Below, piece by piece: positions 1 to 7,264 of a stretch of 33,884 nt of DNA (positions are counted from its first letter, which is position 1; each line of letters starts with the position of its first letter). The stretch covers positions 1-33,884 of the forward strand of contig NZ_JAUSBX010000027.1 of NCBI RefSeq assembly GCF_030651835.1. The letters are read 5' to 3'. Below the pieces are notes generated by a model. The model worked only from the letters and a program-made list of their open reading frames with translations. It made no database searches and had not been told where the DNA came from. The DNA comes from Methylicorpusculum sp. (GTDB lineage: Bacteria > Pseudomonadota > Gammaproteobacteria > Methylococcales > Methylomonadaceae). Position numbers and translations under genes: made by a program.

Positions 1-114
1 GGTTATTGAGAACAATTCTTATTAAATGACAGGCATTCCGAAAATAACTGGTTTTTGATGTGCCCGGAAAATTTTTTGAAAAATAAATCGCCCACTTTGA
101 TGCGGAAACTTTGA

Positions 115-354
115 AAAAACGGCTTTTCCGTTCAGGCACTACATAAACTTTTTTGCAAACAGGTTTTAAATGTTTTTCCGCATCAGATGAGGCGTGGCTG
201 GAACAAACTGGTATTTAGCGGAACAGGGCAAGCACCCGTACTGGTAAAAGACAAACAGGAAATGATCGAACGGATTAAAACCACTCCGGGTGGAGTCGGC
301 TATTTAGTCGAAGACGACATAAAAGATTCGATCAGTATTTTGGACATTCAGTAA
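115..354 (+). pseudogene. PstS-like substrate-binding protein, C-terminal remnant
   Basis: The frame that ends in TAA at 352-354 encodes 79 residues resembling the C-terminal half of short PstS-like periplasmic phosphate-binding proteins. The telltale parts are a segment reading QMRRGWNKLVFSGTG and, further on, TTPGGVGYLVEDD, which match the W..LVF.G.G and TPGAIGYL blocks of that family. The frame is closed by a TGA at 112-114. The codons just before that stop (about 73-111) still look family-like, so the gene seems to have acquired a stop and lost its N-terminus and signal peptide. The only internal ATG (187) would give 55 residues without a secretion signal. It lies 10 bp before the porin gene, and in other gammaproteobacteria short PstS-like genes often precede such a porin. 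The alternative is a gene whose intact part was already missing upstream of the window. Confidence 0.6.
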
Positions 355-364
355 GGACTTAACC

Positions 365-1558
365 ATGCGCCATACATACCTCATAAAAATCGGGTTAGCC
401 TTCACTCTCATCCCTGGTTCCTTGTATACTCCAATTTTGTCTGCTGCCCCCGAATGGTTGCCCAAATCCGTTCAAATACATGGTTTTGCATCCCAAGGTT
501 TAATTACCACGACGGATAATAATTTTTTTGGCAAAACAGATGATTCTGTTTCGTTTGATTTCAGAGAAATCGGTTTAAACGGTTCATGGAATGCATTGAC
601 CGATCTTCAACTCGCCATGCAAATCGTTTGGCGCGATGCCGGTAAAACCGATGATGGCGGCGTCAGAATTGACTACGGATTAGCCAGTTACAATCTTTTT
701 TCCTCCGAATCGTCAGTGCTTACTATCCGAGGAGGAAGAGTACCCACCCCACTGGGTTTTTATAACGACACCCGCGATGTTGCCACAACCAGACCCAGTA
801 TTTTGCTGCCTCAATCGATTTATTTCGATGTTAACCGAAATCTGGCTTTATCCGCAGATGGCGGCTATTTATACGGCGAACATCAAACCGATTATGGTGA
901 TTTTACGGCTCACTTTGGCTTGATCATTCCGCGCATGGATGATCCGGATTTCAAGAATGTCATTGTGGGAAGTTCTCCAGGCAACATGGAAGGTGACGTA
1001 TCCTGGGTGAGCAGGCTTGGTTATGAATGGCAGGGCGGACGCGTCAGATTGGCGGCCACTTATGCCGATTTTAACGGCGATTACAAACCCGAAGCCGGCG
1101 CTTTTCTGGAACCGGGCTCATGGCGATTCAATCCTTTAATCTTGTCCGCTCAATATAATGGCGAAAACTGGTCACTGACGGCCGAGTATGCGCTTAGACG
1201 GGCTCAATTGAAAAATTTCGGATTTCCATCGATTGACTTTACCGGACAAAGCTTTTATTTCCAGGGTACCTATGAACTGACCAAATCAATCGAGGGTATT
1301 GTCCGGTACGATGAACTTGTTTGGGATCTGGATGATAAAAAAGGCGACGCTTTTACCAATCTGACTGGCAAACCAGGACATTCACGGTTTGCCCAGGACT
1401 GGACGGTAGGCTTACGCTATAAGATATTGCCGTCTTTGATGTTAAGCGGCGAATACCATTTTATCAATGGCACCGGCTGGCTATCGGAATTGGAAAATAA
1501 AAATGGAACCACTCAACATTGGAATATGATGCTATTCATGTTGTCCTACAGCTTTTAA
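365..1558 (+). CDS. Outer-membrane porin-like beta-barrel protein
   Basis: This 397-residue protein starts with a basic N-terminus and a hydrophobic stretch that reads as a Sec signal peptide, probably cleaved after SAA at about residue 28. The mature part has alternating hydrophobic and polar short strands, many aromatic residues at strand ends, and a C-terminal Phe (LSYSF), the classic sorting signal for BAM-inserted barrels. The strand count is compatible with a 14-18 strand porin, but I cannot assign a substrate from sequence. AAGGA lies 8 nt before the ATG. It follows a PstS-like remnant and converges with a c-di-GMP protein gene only 20 bp away. Its pairing with PstS-like genes suggests anion or phosphate uptake, but this is inference. 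Confidence 0.75.
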   Translation: MRHTYLIKIGLAFTLIPGSLYTPILSAAPEWLPKSVQIHGFASQGLITTTDNNFFGKTDDSVSFDFREIGLNGSWNALTDLQLAMQIVWRDAGKTDDGGVRIDYGLASYNLFSSESSVLTIRGGRVPTPLGFYNDTRDVATTRPSILLPQSIYFDVNRNLALSADGGYLYGEHQTDYGDFTAHFGLIIPRMDDPDFKNVIVGSSPGNMEGDVSWVSRLGYEWQGGRVRLAATYADFNGDYKPEAGAFLEPGSWRFNPLILSAQYNGENWSLTAEYALRRAQLKNFGFPSIDFTGQSFYFQGTYELTKSIEGIVRYDELVWDLDDKKGDAFTNLTGKPGHSRFAQDWTVGLRYKILPSLMLSGEYHFINGTGWLSELENKNGTTQHWNMMLFMLSYSF

Positions 1559-1578
1559 CAAGTCAGCCAATGACGCTT

Positions 1579-4443
1579 TTAGTGAGTTTGTGATTGATAA
1601 AAGTCATAGTCCGGTGAGGGCAAAGGTTTGGCAATACCATATCCTTGAGCGTAATCAATCTGCAACTCATATAACTTTTCAAAAATACTGTCATTTTCCA
1701 CAAATTCAGCGATCGTCTTGATGCCCATGCCATGCCCTATGCTGTTTATCGCTTTGACAAACAACTGGTCAACCTGATTGTCGAGAATGTTTTTAACAAA
1801 AGCACCGTCTATCTTGAGGTAACTCACCGGTAATTGTTTCAGATAATTCATTGATGAAAAACCCGAACCAAAATCATCCAACGCAAAACTCCCGCCAATA
1901 CGATTTATTTGTGTGATGAAATCATGAGCGGCCTGAAGATTCGTAACCGCTTGTGTTTCAGTGACCTCAAAAATAAAGTGACTGGCATCCAGATCAAATT
2001 CTCTTAAAAGATGGGAGATTAATTCAAAAGCATTCGGAGCGGACAGCATCTCACCGGAAAGATTGATGGCTAATTTTATCTTTTTTCCAGCTTTTAGCAG
2101 GCTGGCCTGTTCTTTAAAAGCCAGTTCCAAGACGCGCTGATCCAATTGCAAGATCAAGCCCATCTGTTCCGCAACGGGAACAAACATGGCCGGAGGAATG
2201 ATACTGCCATCATCATCCTTCATCCTGAGCAGGCATTCATAATGGGAAACACTTCTATCTGAAATCTTCATAATCGGTTGAAAATAAAGAACAAACCGGT
2301 TTTCAGCCAACCCTTTATCTATTTTTGTCTTCCAGTTGACACGGGTCTTGATTTCCAGCCTGTTAATATCTTCCTGGCTGGCCAATCGCCACCCGCCTCT
2401 GCCTCCCTGCTTGGCTCGATACATCGCCAAATCTGCCGTAGCCAGTAAATCCTGACTGGTACAGCTTTGTTCAGGAAAGACAATCAGACCGGCACTCACT
2501 GAAACCGTGTGCAGTTCTTCACCTACTGAAATGTGTACCGTCTTTAAATCATTACACAGTTTCTGAACAAATTCTTCGGCTTCTTTTTGAGTGACTTCAG
2601 GCAATAAAATAATAAATTCATCACCACCGAATCGTGCCACAACATCGGTTTTTCGTGTGGTTGCGCGAAGCTTTTCGGCCACTTTTATTAATAATTCATC
2701 GCCGATGTGATGACCGCTACTGTCGTTTACATACTTAAATTGGTCGATATCAAAAAAAATCAACGCTGAATTATGATCATAGCGAACCGCCATGGCTAAA
2801 GCATGGACCAATTCGGTTTCAAACTTTCGACGATTATAAAGCCCTGTCAATGGATCGTGTTCGGCCAGCCAGGTGAGTTGATTTTCATATTTACGCCGTT
2901 CGGTGAGATCCAGGCCAACCACTAAAATTTTATTGGACTCATCGGTCTTCCCTTCGTCCAAAAGCAACGGAGAAAAATACCATGAAATATAAAGTTCGTT
3001 ACCGCCCATAGACAGGATGGCTGATTCTCTATGTTGTGTCCCCTTATGCGTTTTCAGCAACAAGTCAATTGAAGTCCGGACAAGCAAGCGCGCTCTTTGG
3101 TCAATCATTAAATTGATGAACTGCTTGCCTAACAACTCGTGTTCAGAATAGCTGGTTAATGTTTCTGTGAATTTATTTGCCGAACTAATCAGGCCTTTAC
3201 TATCAATCGTGATGATCATCACTTGCGCTGTATTTAGTATGGTATCGATAAAGTTTTTTTCGGCTTGTAACTCCAGAGTTTGCAGGGACAGTTTTTGAGT
3301 CCGTTGATTGACCTGTTCATCCAAGTACTTGAGTGTAGAAATAAACTCGTGTGCGGTATCCTCAAGATCGTCAATTTCATCTTTAAAAAAAAGCTTTCTG
3401 CGTTTACGAGGCAAGAATTTTTTTGCGTCACTGTATTTTTTTTGCGAAATCAACGGTAAAGCGGTTATCAGACTCTTTAGGCGCCGGGTGGGACTGAGTA
3501 ACAAAAACAAAAGAACACTGCCGGATAAAACAAAACTGAGCAAACCACTGATGGCATATAAATCCGTCGCTTTTTTGATATCAGCCAAGCCTTGGGTGAT
3601 GTCTTCTATCAGGATGAGTAGCGTTTTGTTATGACCATTTAACGGCAGTCCGAGAATTTCATATTGCCTGTTCTCAAACCCAAAAAATACTGACTGTTTG
3701 GTTTGAGCCAGAGAATGCTCTTTACTCAACTCGCTCAGTAATCGTTTATTTTTATTGGCATCCGTCAAGGCAACAATATTAGCGTTCCAAAGCGCTAAAT
3801 CCGATGTTGTGTTGTTTTGAGATATGTCGGGCAGATTGACAATGCCGACACTTGATCCCGTGATATTTTTCATTTGCAATACGATATCGGAAAGATCTAT
3901 TCCAAAAATAAAAATACCTATAAATTCGCCTCTAAATAAAAACGGTGCTGCGTGAAAATGGATACAGGTTTGCTGGCATAAAATATTATCGAAAGGTTCT
4001 TCCTTGCTTATCACATACTCAAGCCATTCACTGAATTGTCCTTCATACAGCGTATTACCCCATGATCCAATCATGTTCCCTTGCCGGTTAAAAAGAAAGG
4101 CTGACTCTATGTCTGACTCTACTTCTATTTTGAACCAATTACGATCTAACTGATTTTTTATGACATCCAGCGCATTTTTTGTGCTTGTTGTTTCATCTGT
4201 CATGGCCGGTATCAGCCATCCAATATCGACTCTTTCATTTTGCACGCGCTCGATAATACCGGAGAAAATTTGCCGATATGAATTTCTAACACGCACTCTT
4301 TCTTGTTCATAGTTTTTTTCAAGGGTAATCTCGCCGAACATCACAATCGCGGCAGAAGCAAGGAAGGTAGCAAAACTGACAGCCAGAATTGCTTTCCAGA
4401 CGAGACTAAAGAAAAGAAGTTTTCCGGCTGTTTTTGAAGTCAT
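1579..4443 (-). CDS. Membrane PAS-GGDEF-EAL c-di-GMP turnover protein
   Basis: A 954-residue inner-membrane signalling protein. Transmembrane helices are at about 15-36 and 294-317, enclosing a roughly 255-residue periplasmic sensor of Cache/CHASE type. A HAMP-like linker and coiled coil (320-396) lead to a PAS domain (397-515). The GGDEF domain (521-690) has an intact GGDEF at 606-610 and an RxxD inhibitory site (R597, D600) at the standard five-residue spacing. The EAL domain (700-945) has its signature as ECL (736-738), keeping Glu736. Other catalytic features are present: N794, FEVTE (825-829), DDFGSG (856-861), K877, E913 and QGYG (933-936). Both synthesis and hydrolysis of c-di-GMP are therefore possible, with product feedback on the cyclase. 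It lies 28 nt after the acyltransferase gene and is probably co-transcribed. No good ribosome site precedes the ATG. Confidence 0.93.
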   Translation of the reverse strand: MTSKTAGKLLFFSLVWKAILAVSFATFLASAAIVMFGEITLEKNYEQERVRVRNSYRQIFSGIIERVQNERVDIGWLIPAMTDETTSTKNALDVIKNQLDRNWFKIEVESDIESAFLFNRQGNMIGSWGNTLYEGQFSEWLEYVISKEEPFDNILCQQTCIHFHAAPFLFRGEFIGIFIFGIDLSDIVLQMKNITGSSVGIVNLPDISQNNTTSDLALWNANIVALTDANKNKRLLSELSKEHSLAQTKQSVFFGFENRQYEILGLPLNGHNKTLLILIEDITQGLADIKKATDLYAISGLLSFVLSGSVLLFLLLSPTRRLKSLITALPLISQKKYSDAKKFLPRKRRKLFFKDEIDDLEDTAHEFISTLKYLDEQVNQRTQKLSLQTLELQAEKNFIDTILNTAQVMIITIDSKGLISSANKFTETLTSYSEHELLGKQFINLMIDQRARLLVRTSIDLLLKTHKGTQHRESAILSMGGNELYISWYFSPLLLDEGKTDESNKILVVGLDLTERRKYENQLTWLAEHDPLTGLYNRRKFETELVHALAMAVRYDHNSALIFFDIDQFKYVNDSSGHHIGDELLIKVAEKLRATTRKTDVVARFGGDEFIILLPEVTQKEAEEFVQKLCNDLKTVHISVGEELHTVSVSAGLIVFPEQSCTSQDLLATADLAMYRAKQGGRGGWRLASQEDINRLEIKTRVNWKTKIDKGLAENRFVLYFQPIMKISDRSVSHYECLLRMKDDDGSIIPPAMFVPVAEQMGLILQLDQRVLELAFKEQASLLKAGKKIKLAINLSGEMLSAPNAFELISHLLREFDLDASHFIFEVTETQAVTNLQAAHDFITQINRIGGSFALDDFGSGFSSMNYLKQLPVSYLKIDGAFVKNILDNQVDQLFVKAINSIGHGMGIKTIAEFVENDSIFEKLYELQIDYAQGYGIAKPLPSPDYDFYQSQTH

Positions 4444-4471
4444 GGATAATCAATCAGAAGAACGTTGCCGC

Positions 4472-5197
4472 CTAACACCCCAAATCAGAACCTACCAAAT
4501 CAAACAAGCCCTGATATTCCGGGACTAAATTATTAGCGGTACTGACAGGGTTAATCAAGAAAGGAGCCCGCTGACCGTAAAATTCGACCGTACCGCCAAT
4601 TTGCATCAACACGACTCCAAATCTCTTCAGCAATTTAGCCAGACGAGGCTCCATCAAGGCAATACCATACTCTTTTTCTGATGCGAGCAGGAGATGAATT
4701 GCCGCAAAAGTCAGACACATGGGCATATAGTTAATGGCGAATCGACGATTTTGTTGATCGGAAGGTTGTTCATTCATTTCGCTGAAATCGGTATCGCAAG
4801 AACGTCTTCGAAAGGACGACAATATCGCCATTCTGGAAATCTCACCGGTTTTACAGTCATCCAATCCCTTAATGGATGTGCCGATAAAATCAAATGGCAT
4901 TGGGTAATGTTTTTCTACCGGCAAGGAATTGTAGGGACTTGTTGATTTTGGAATCATTCTGACAGTACCTATAAAAGTTTGGCTGGGTTTATGAAGCAAC
5001 AAACAATGATCGGCACATTCATCCCAAGAATCTGATTCACGTTGATTAAAAACCTGTTGCTCCGTAATCATTTGCTCCTCAACATAGTAAACATCATGCC
5101 GGATTTGAAAGGCATGGCTTTTTAACTCTTCTGTGGTGGCTTTAAGCATTTGGAAATAGTGCTGATAATGAGACGAGACATCCTGCCCACTAGTCAT
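4472..5197 (-). CDS. PEP-CTERM/exosortase-associated acyltransferase
   Basis: A 241-residue protein of the GNAT-like family linked to exosortase and PEP-CTERM systems. Recognisable blocks are the N-terminal RHDVYYVEEQM region, DECADHCLLL (about 58-67), the central EISRMAILSSFRRR, and a C-terminal MEPRLAKLLKRFGV followed by a GxxxEFYGQRAPF stretch. These correspond to the acyl-homoserine-lactone-synthase-like fold of this family. The family is proposed to make N-acyl amino acids or similar, and the true product is not established. GGGAG lies 8 nt before the ATG. It is first in an apparent two-gene unit with the c-di-GMP protein and is divergent from a methyltransferase. No exosortase or PEP-CTERM protein is in the window, so a partner system elsewhere in the genome is implied. 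Confidence 0.85.
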   Translation of the reverse strand: MTSGQDVSSHYQHYFQMLKATTEELKSHAFQIRHDVYYVEEQMITEQQVFNQRESDSWDECADHCLLLHKPSQTFIGTVRMIPKSTSPYNSLPVEKHYPMPFDFIGTSIKGLDDCKTGEISRMAILSSFRRRSCDTDFSEMNEQPSDQQNRRFAINYMPMCLTFAAIHLLLASEKEYGIALMEPRLAKLLKRFGVVLMQIGGTVEFYGQRAPFLINPVSTANNLVPEYQGLFDLVGSDLGC

Positions 5198-5285
5198 AAA
5201 ATCTGACTCCCTATTAATTCAGAGGAACTTCGCTAGACTTAAAGAATAGTCGAATCAAAGAAATTAACCAGCAGGCGAGCGTCCC

Positions 5286-6071
5286 ATGCAATCATTTAAA
5301 GGCAAAGTTACTACTCACTATTTGGCAGAGTCTTCCAAACTCTTTTCGTCAATCAAGGAAGCCAGTTATGAAAAAATGTTCATCGCAAACGGACATACGG
5401 TGCTTGATTTAGGCTGTGGTAGCGGAATTGACGTTATTACATTGGCCGACCGTGTCGGGCCAGGCGGGCAAGTAGTCGGCCTGGATCATGATAAAGACAT
5501 GATAAAACAAGCAAACCAAAATTGCCTGGATGCAAATCTGAACAGTGATTATCTATTTGTGCAAGGCAGTGCGGATCACCTCCCTTTTAAATCAAACTTA
5601 TTTTCCAGCTGCCGAAGCGAACGGCTTTTTATGCATCTGAGCCAACCCGATCAAACGCTGTCAGAACTACTTAGAGTCACTAAGCCTTCTGGAAGCATCG
5701 TGATTATCGATACGGACTGGGCCAGCCTGTCAATCGATAGTACTTTACCGGGAACAGAGCGGACCCTGTCCAACTATCGTATCAGTCATGTGCTCAAAAA
5801 CGGTTACTCGGGACGATCGCTTTACAGACAATTTAAATCGCTGGATATTTCTAACATAAAAATTGAGGTTATCCCTATTTACCTGACCGATGTTGATCTT
5901 TTTTATTTTATTTCTTTACAAGATGCCATCGAGCAACAAGCGCTGTCTGATCGAGTCATTTCAGAAAAAGAACTGGGTTATTGGCGACATGAGATGGAAC
6001 TAGCGGCGCAAAACGGCTCATTTTATTGCAGCGTCAATATCGTTATTGTCTCGGGCCAAAAACCCGATTGA
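5286..6071 (+). CDS. Class I SAM-dependent methyltransferase
   Basis: A 261-residue soluble protein with a Rossmann methyltransferase core. Motif I is VLDLGCGSGID (39-49), the acidic ribose-binding residue is in VVGLDHD (63-69), and motif II resembles GSADHLPF followed by the strand region of the Methyltransf_11/25 type. A later PSGSIVIIDTDW is the usual motif III. The C-terminal 90 residues are less typical and probably form the substrate cap. The substrate is not predictable; small molecules such as quinone precursors or natural products are common in this subclass. The gene is divergent from the exosortase-associated acyltransferase with only 88 bp between them, so the two may share a control region. 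An upstream GGCGAG is a weak ribosome site. Confidence 0.85.
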   Translation: MQSFKGKVTTHYLAESSKLFSSIKEASYEKMFIANGHTVLDLGCGSGIDVITLADRVGPGGQVVGLDHDKDMIKQANQNCLDANLNSDYLFVQGSADHLPFKSNLFSSCRSERLFMHLSQPDQTLSELLRVTKPSGSIVIIDTDWASLSIDSTLPGTERTLSNYRISHVLKNGYSGRSLYRQFKSLDISNIKIEVIPIYLTDVDLFYFISLQDAIEQQALSDRVISEKELGYWRHEMELAAQNGSFYCSVNIVIVSGQKPD

Positions 6072-6156
6072 CTCAAAATTGCTGAGAACTTCAAAGCCAA
6101 GGTTTTTCGTGTTATCACGGATCTTTGCTTATCCCAGGAAATATTCCTTTTTTGTC

Positions 6157-6290
6157 CAGCAATTCTCAGTTTGATCTTTTCGGCGTCATTTTGGGCTGGG
6201 AAATACCTTTTGAGGAACGCCGTAAACCCTTCCTTTGGGGCTTGACAGCAGTCATCTGACCACCAAGGAGGGTGGAAATGCAGATTTTGT
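6157..6290. repeat. Intergenic repeat, copy A (inverse of the 13.5 kb copy)
   Basis: This 134-bp stretch matches the reverse complement of 13480-13612 almost end to end, at roughly 80-85 percent identity by eye. Shared landmarks are CAGCAATTNTCAGTTTGATC, TTTTCGGCGTCA, GGGCTGGGAAA, CGTAAACCCTTCC, GGGGCTTG and GGTGGAAATGCAGATTTTG. One palindromic arm (TTTTGAGGAA) is present, but the opposite terminal arm seen in copy B is missing, so this copy looks truncated. It fills most of the space between the methyltransferase and DUF4405 genes, which converge here, and could act as a bidirectional termination or processing element. Confidence 0.75.
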
Positions 6291-6316
6291 ATTGATTTAT
6301 CAGACTGCCTGCCAAT

Positions 6317-6892
6317 TTATTGACGGTAAGATTTAACTGCGTCTCTGACGCTTGACAGCTCAAAACCGTATTTTCTTTTTAATTGCCCTAATTTTTCCTC
6401 TTTAGAAACAGTGTCAGGCAAACCCAGTTTTGACAGCAAATAGTCTGCAGGTACACCGGAAGCTTGCTCGAGCTCCAGTAAAGTCATAGCCCCACGGATA
6501 TCCAAATTCTCAGAATGACCGCCCTGACGCACTTGTGTTTCTGAAGTTTCAATCGGAACAAACAAGGGAGCCACTCCGATTGCGACCAGTGTGAGAATAC
6601 CCACCACACCCAAGCCTAAACGCAAACCCGAGTTTTCTGATGCACGCCCCGAGAAAACGCCGGCTATCCAGCGCCAATGGACTACTAAATGCAGCGCCAG
6701 TACGGAAAAAAATACGACCGAAATCCAGAAGTGAACAGTCCCCCACTCATGCCGGTCAAGTCCCATGAGCGTGCTAGTCCGACCGCTACCCGGAGGCAAC
6801 AGATAACGCAACAGCACACCGGTCGTGGTCAAAAAAACAAAGCCGGCAAAAGCGATGCTATCGATCAAACAATTTATGCGCGTTTGTTTCAT
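6317..6892 (-). CDS. DUF4405-type membrane protein, likely cytochrome b-like
   Basis: A 191-residue protein with three predicted transmembrane helices (about 8-31, 52-75 and 92-113). Four histidines sit in or at the ends of the membrane part: H48, H54, H68 and H72 in the blocks DRHEW, VHFW and ALHLVVHWRW. That pattern is typical of DUF4405 proteins and of di-heme cytochrome b modules, so haem binding is likely but unproven. Residues 135-190 form a separate soluble helical domain (LLELEQASGVPADYLLSKLG and LGQLKRKYGFELSSVRDAV), a module I associate with redox membrane proteins of this class. No clear ribosome site precedes the ATG. No redox partner gene is adjacent: the convergent neighbour is the methyltransferase, and a palindromic repeat lies upstream. 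Confidence 0.75.
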   Translation of the reverse strand: MKQTRINCLIDSIAFAGFVFLTTTGVLLRYLLPPGSGRTSTLMGLDRHEWGTVHFWISVVFFSVLALHLVVHWRWIAGVFSGRASENSGLRLGLGVVGILTLVAIGVAPLFVPIETSETQVRQGGHSENLDIRGAMTLLELEQASGVPADYLLSKLGLPDTVSKEEKLGQLKRKYGFELSSVRDAVKSYRQ

Positions 6893-7101
6893 GGCAAAAT
6901 GTGTGTATTCGGAATTAGATGTTGAATTCGCCCAAGACGAAAGGTATGCGAAAGTTTTAAATAGAATATGCTCATTATATTTGACAGTATTTTGTCCCTT
7001 GTATAATCACCGAACTGTCCCCCAAAATGCCTGATTGTATGAGTTATTTAATTTTCATTCCTAGCTGACGGTTTACAGTTTGTAACCTTTATATGGGCTT
7101 T

Positions 7102-7205
7102 AAGGAGTGGCGTAAGCCTTGCGCGGAACACCGAAGACCCTACCATGGGGGCTTGACGGCAGCATTCCTGCTGCCGAAATCCTCGCAAAGCTTAAGCCAC
7201 CCCTT
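7102..7205. repeat. MITE-like palindromic repeat, copy C
   Basis: This 104-bp element has 22-bp terminal inverted arms at 7102-7123 (AAGGAGTGGCGTAAGCCTTG and CG) and 7184-7205. They agree at about 19 of 22 positions when one is reverse-complemented. The centre holds CCATGGGGGCTTGACGGCAG, also the core of copies A and B, and a perfect hairpin CGGCAGC-ATTCCT-GCTGCCG at 7157-7176. It lies in the 372-bp gene-free stretch 6893-7264 between DUF4405 and the Nudix gene. I see nothing else coding in that stretch; the plus-strand frames there lack ribosome sites and protein-like composition. The hairpin may help end transcription of the minus-strand Nudix operon. Confidence 0.75.
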
Positions 7206-7264
7206 TTTTATCGTCAAACCGGGAATTACTGGATCGAATCAGCAAAACTCGCTTACCTTGTTGT

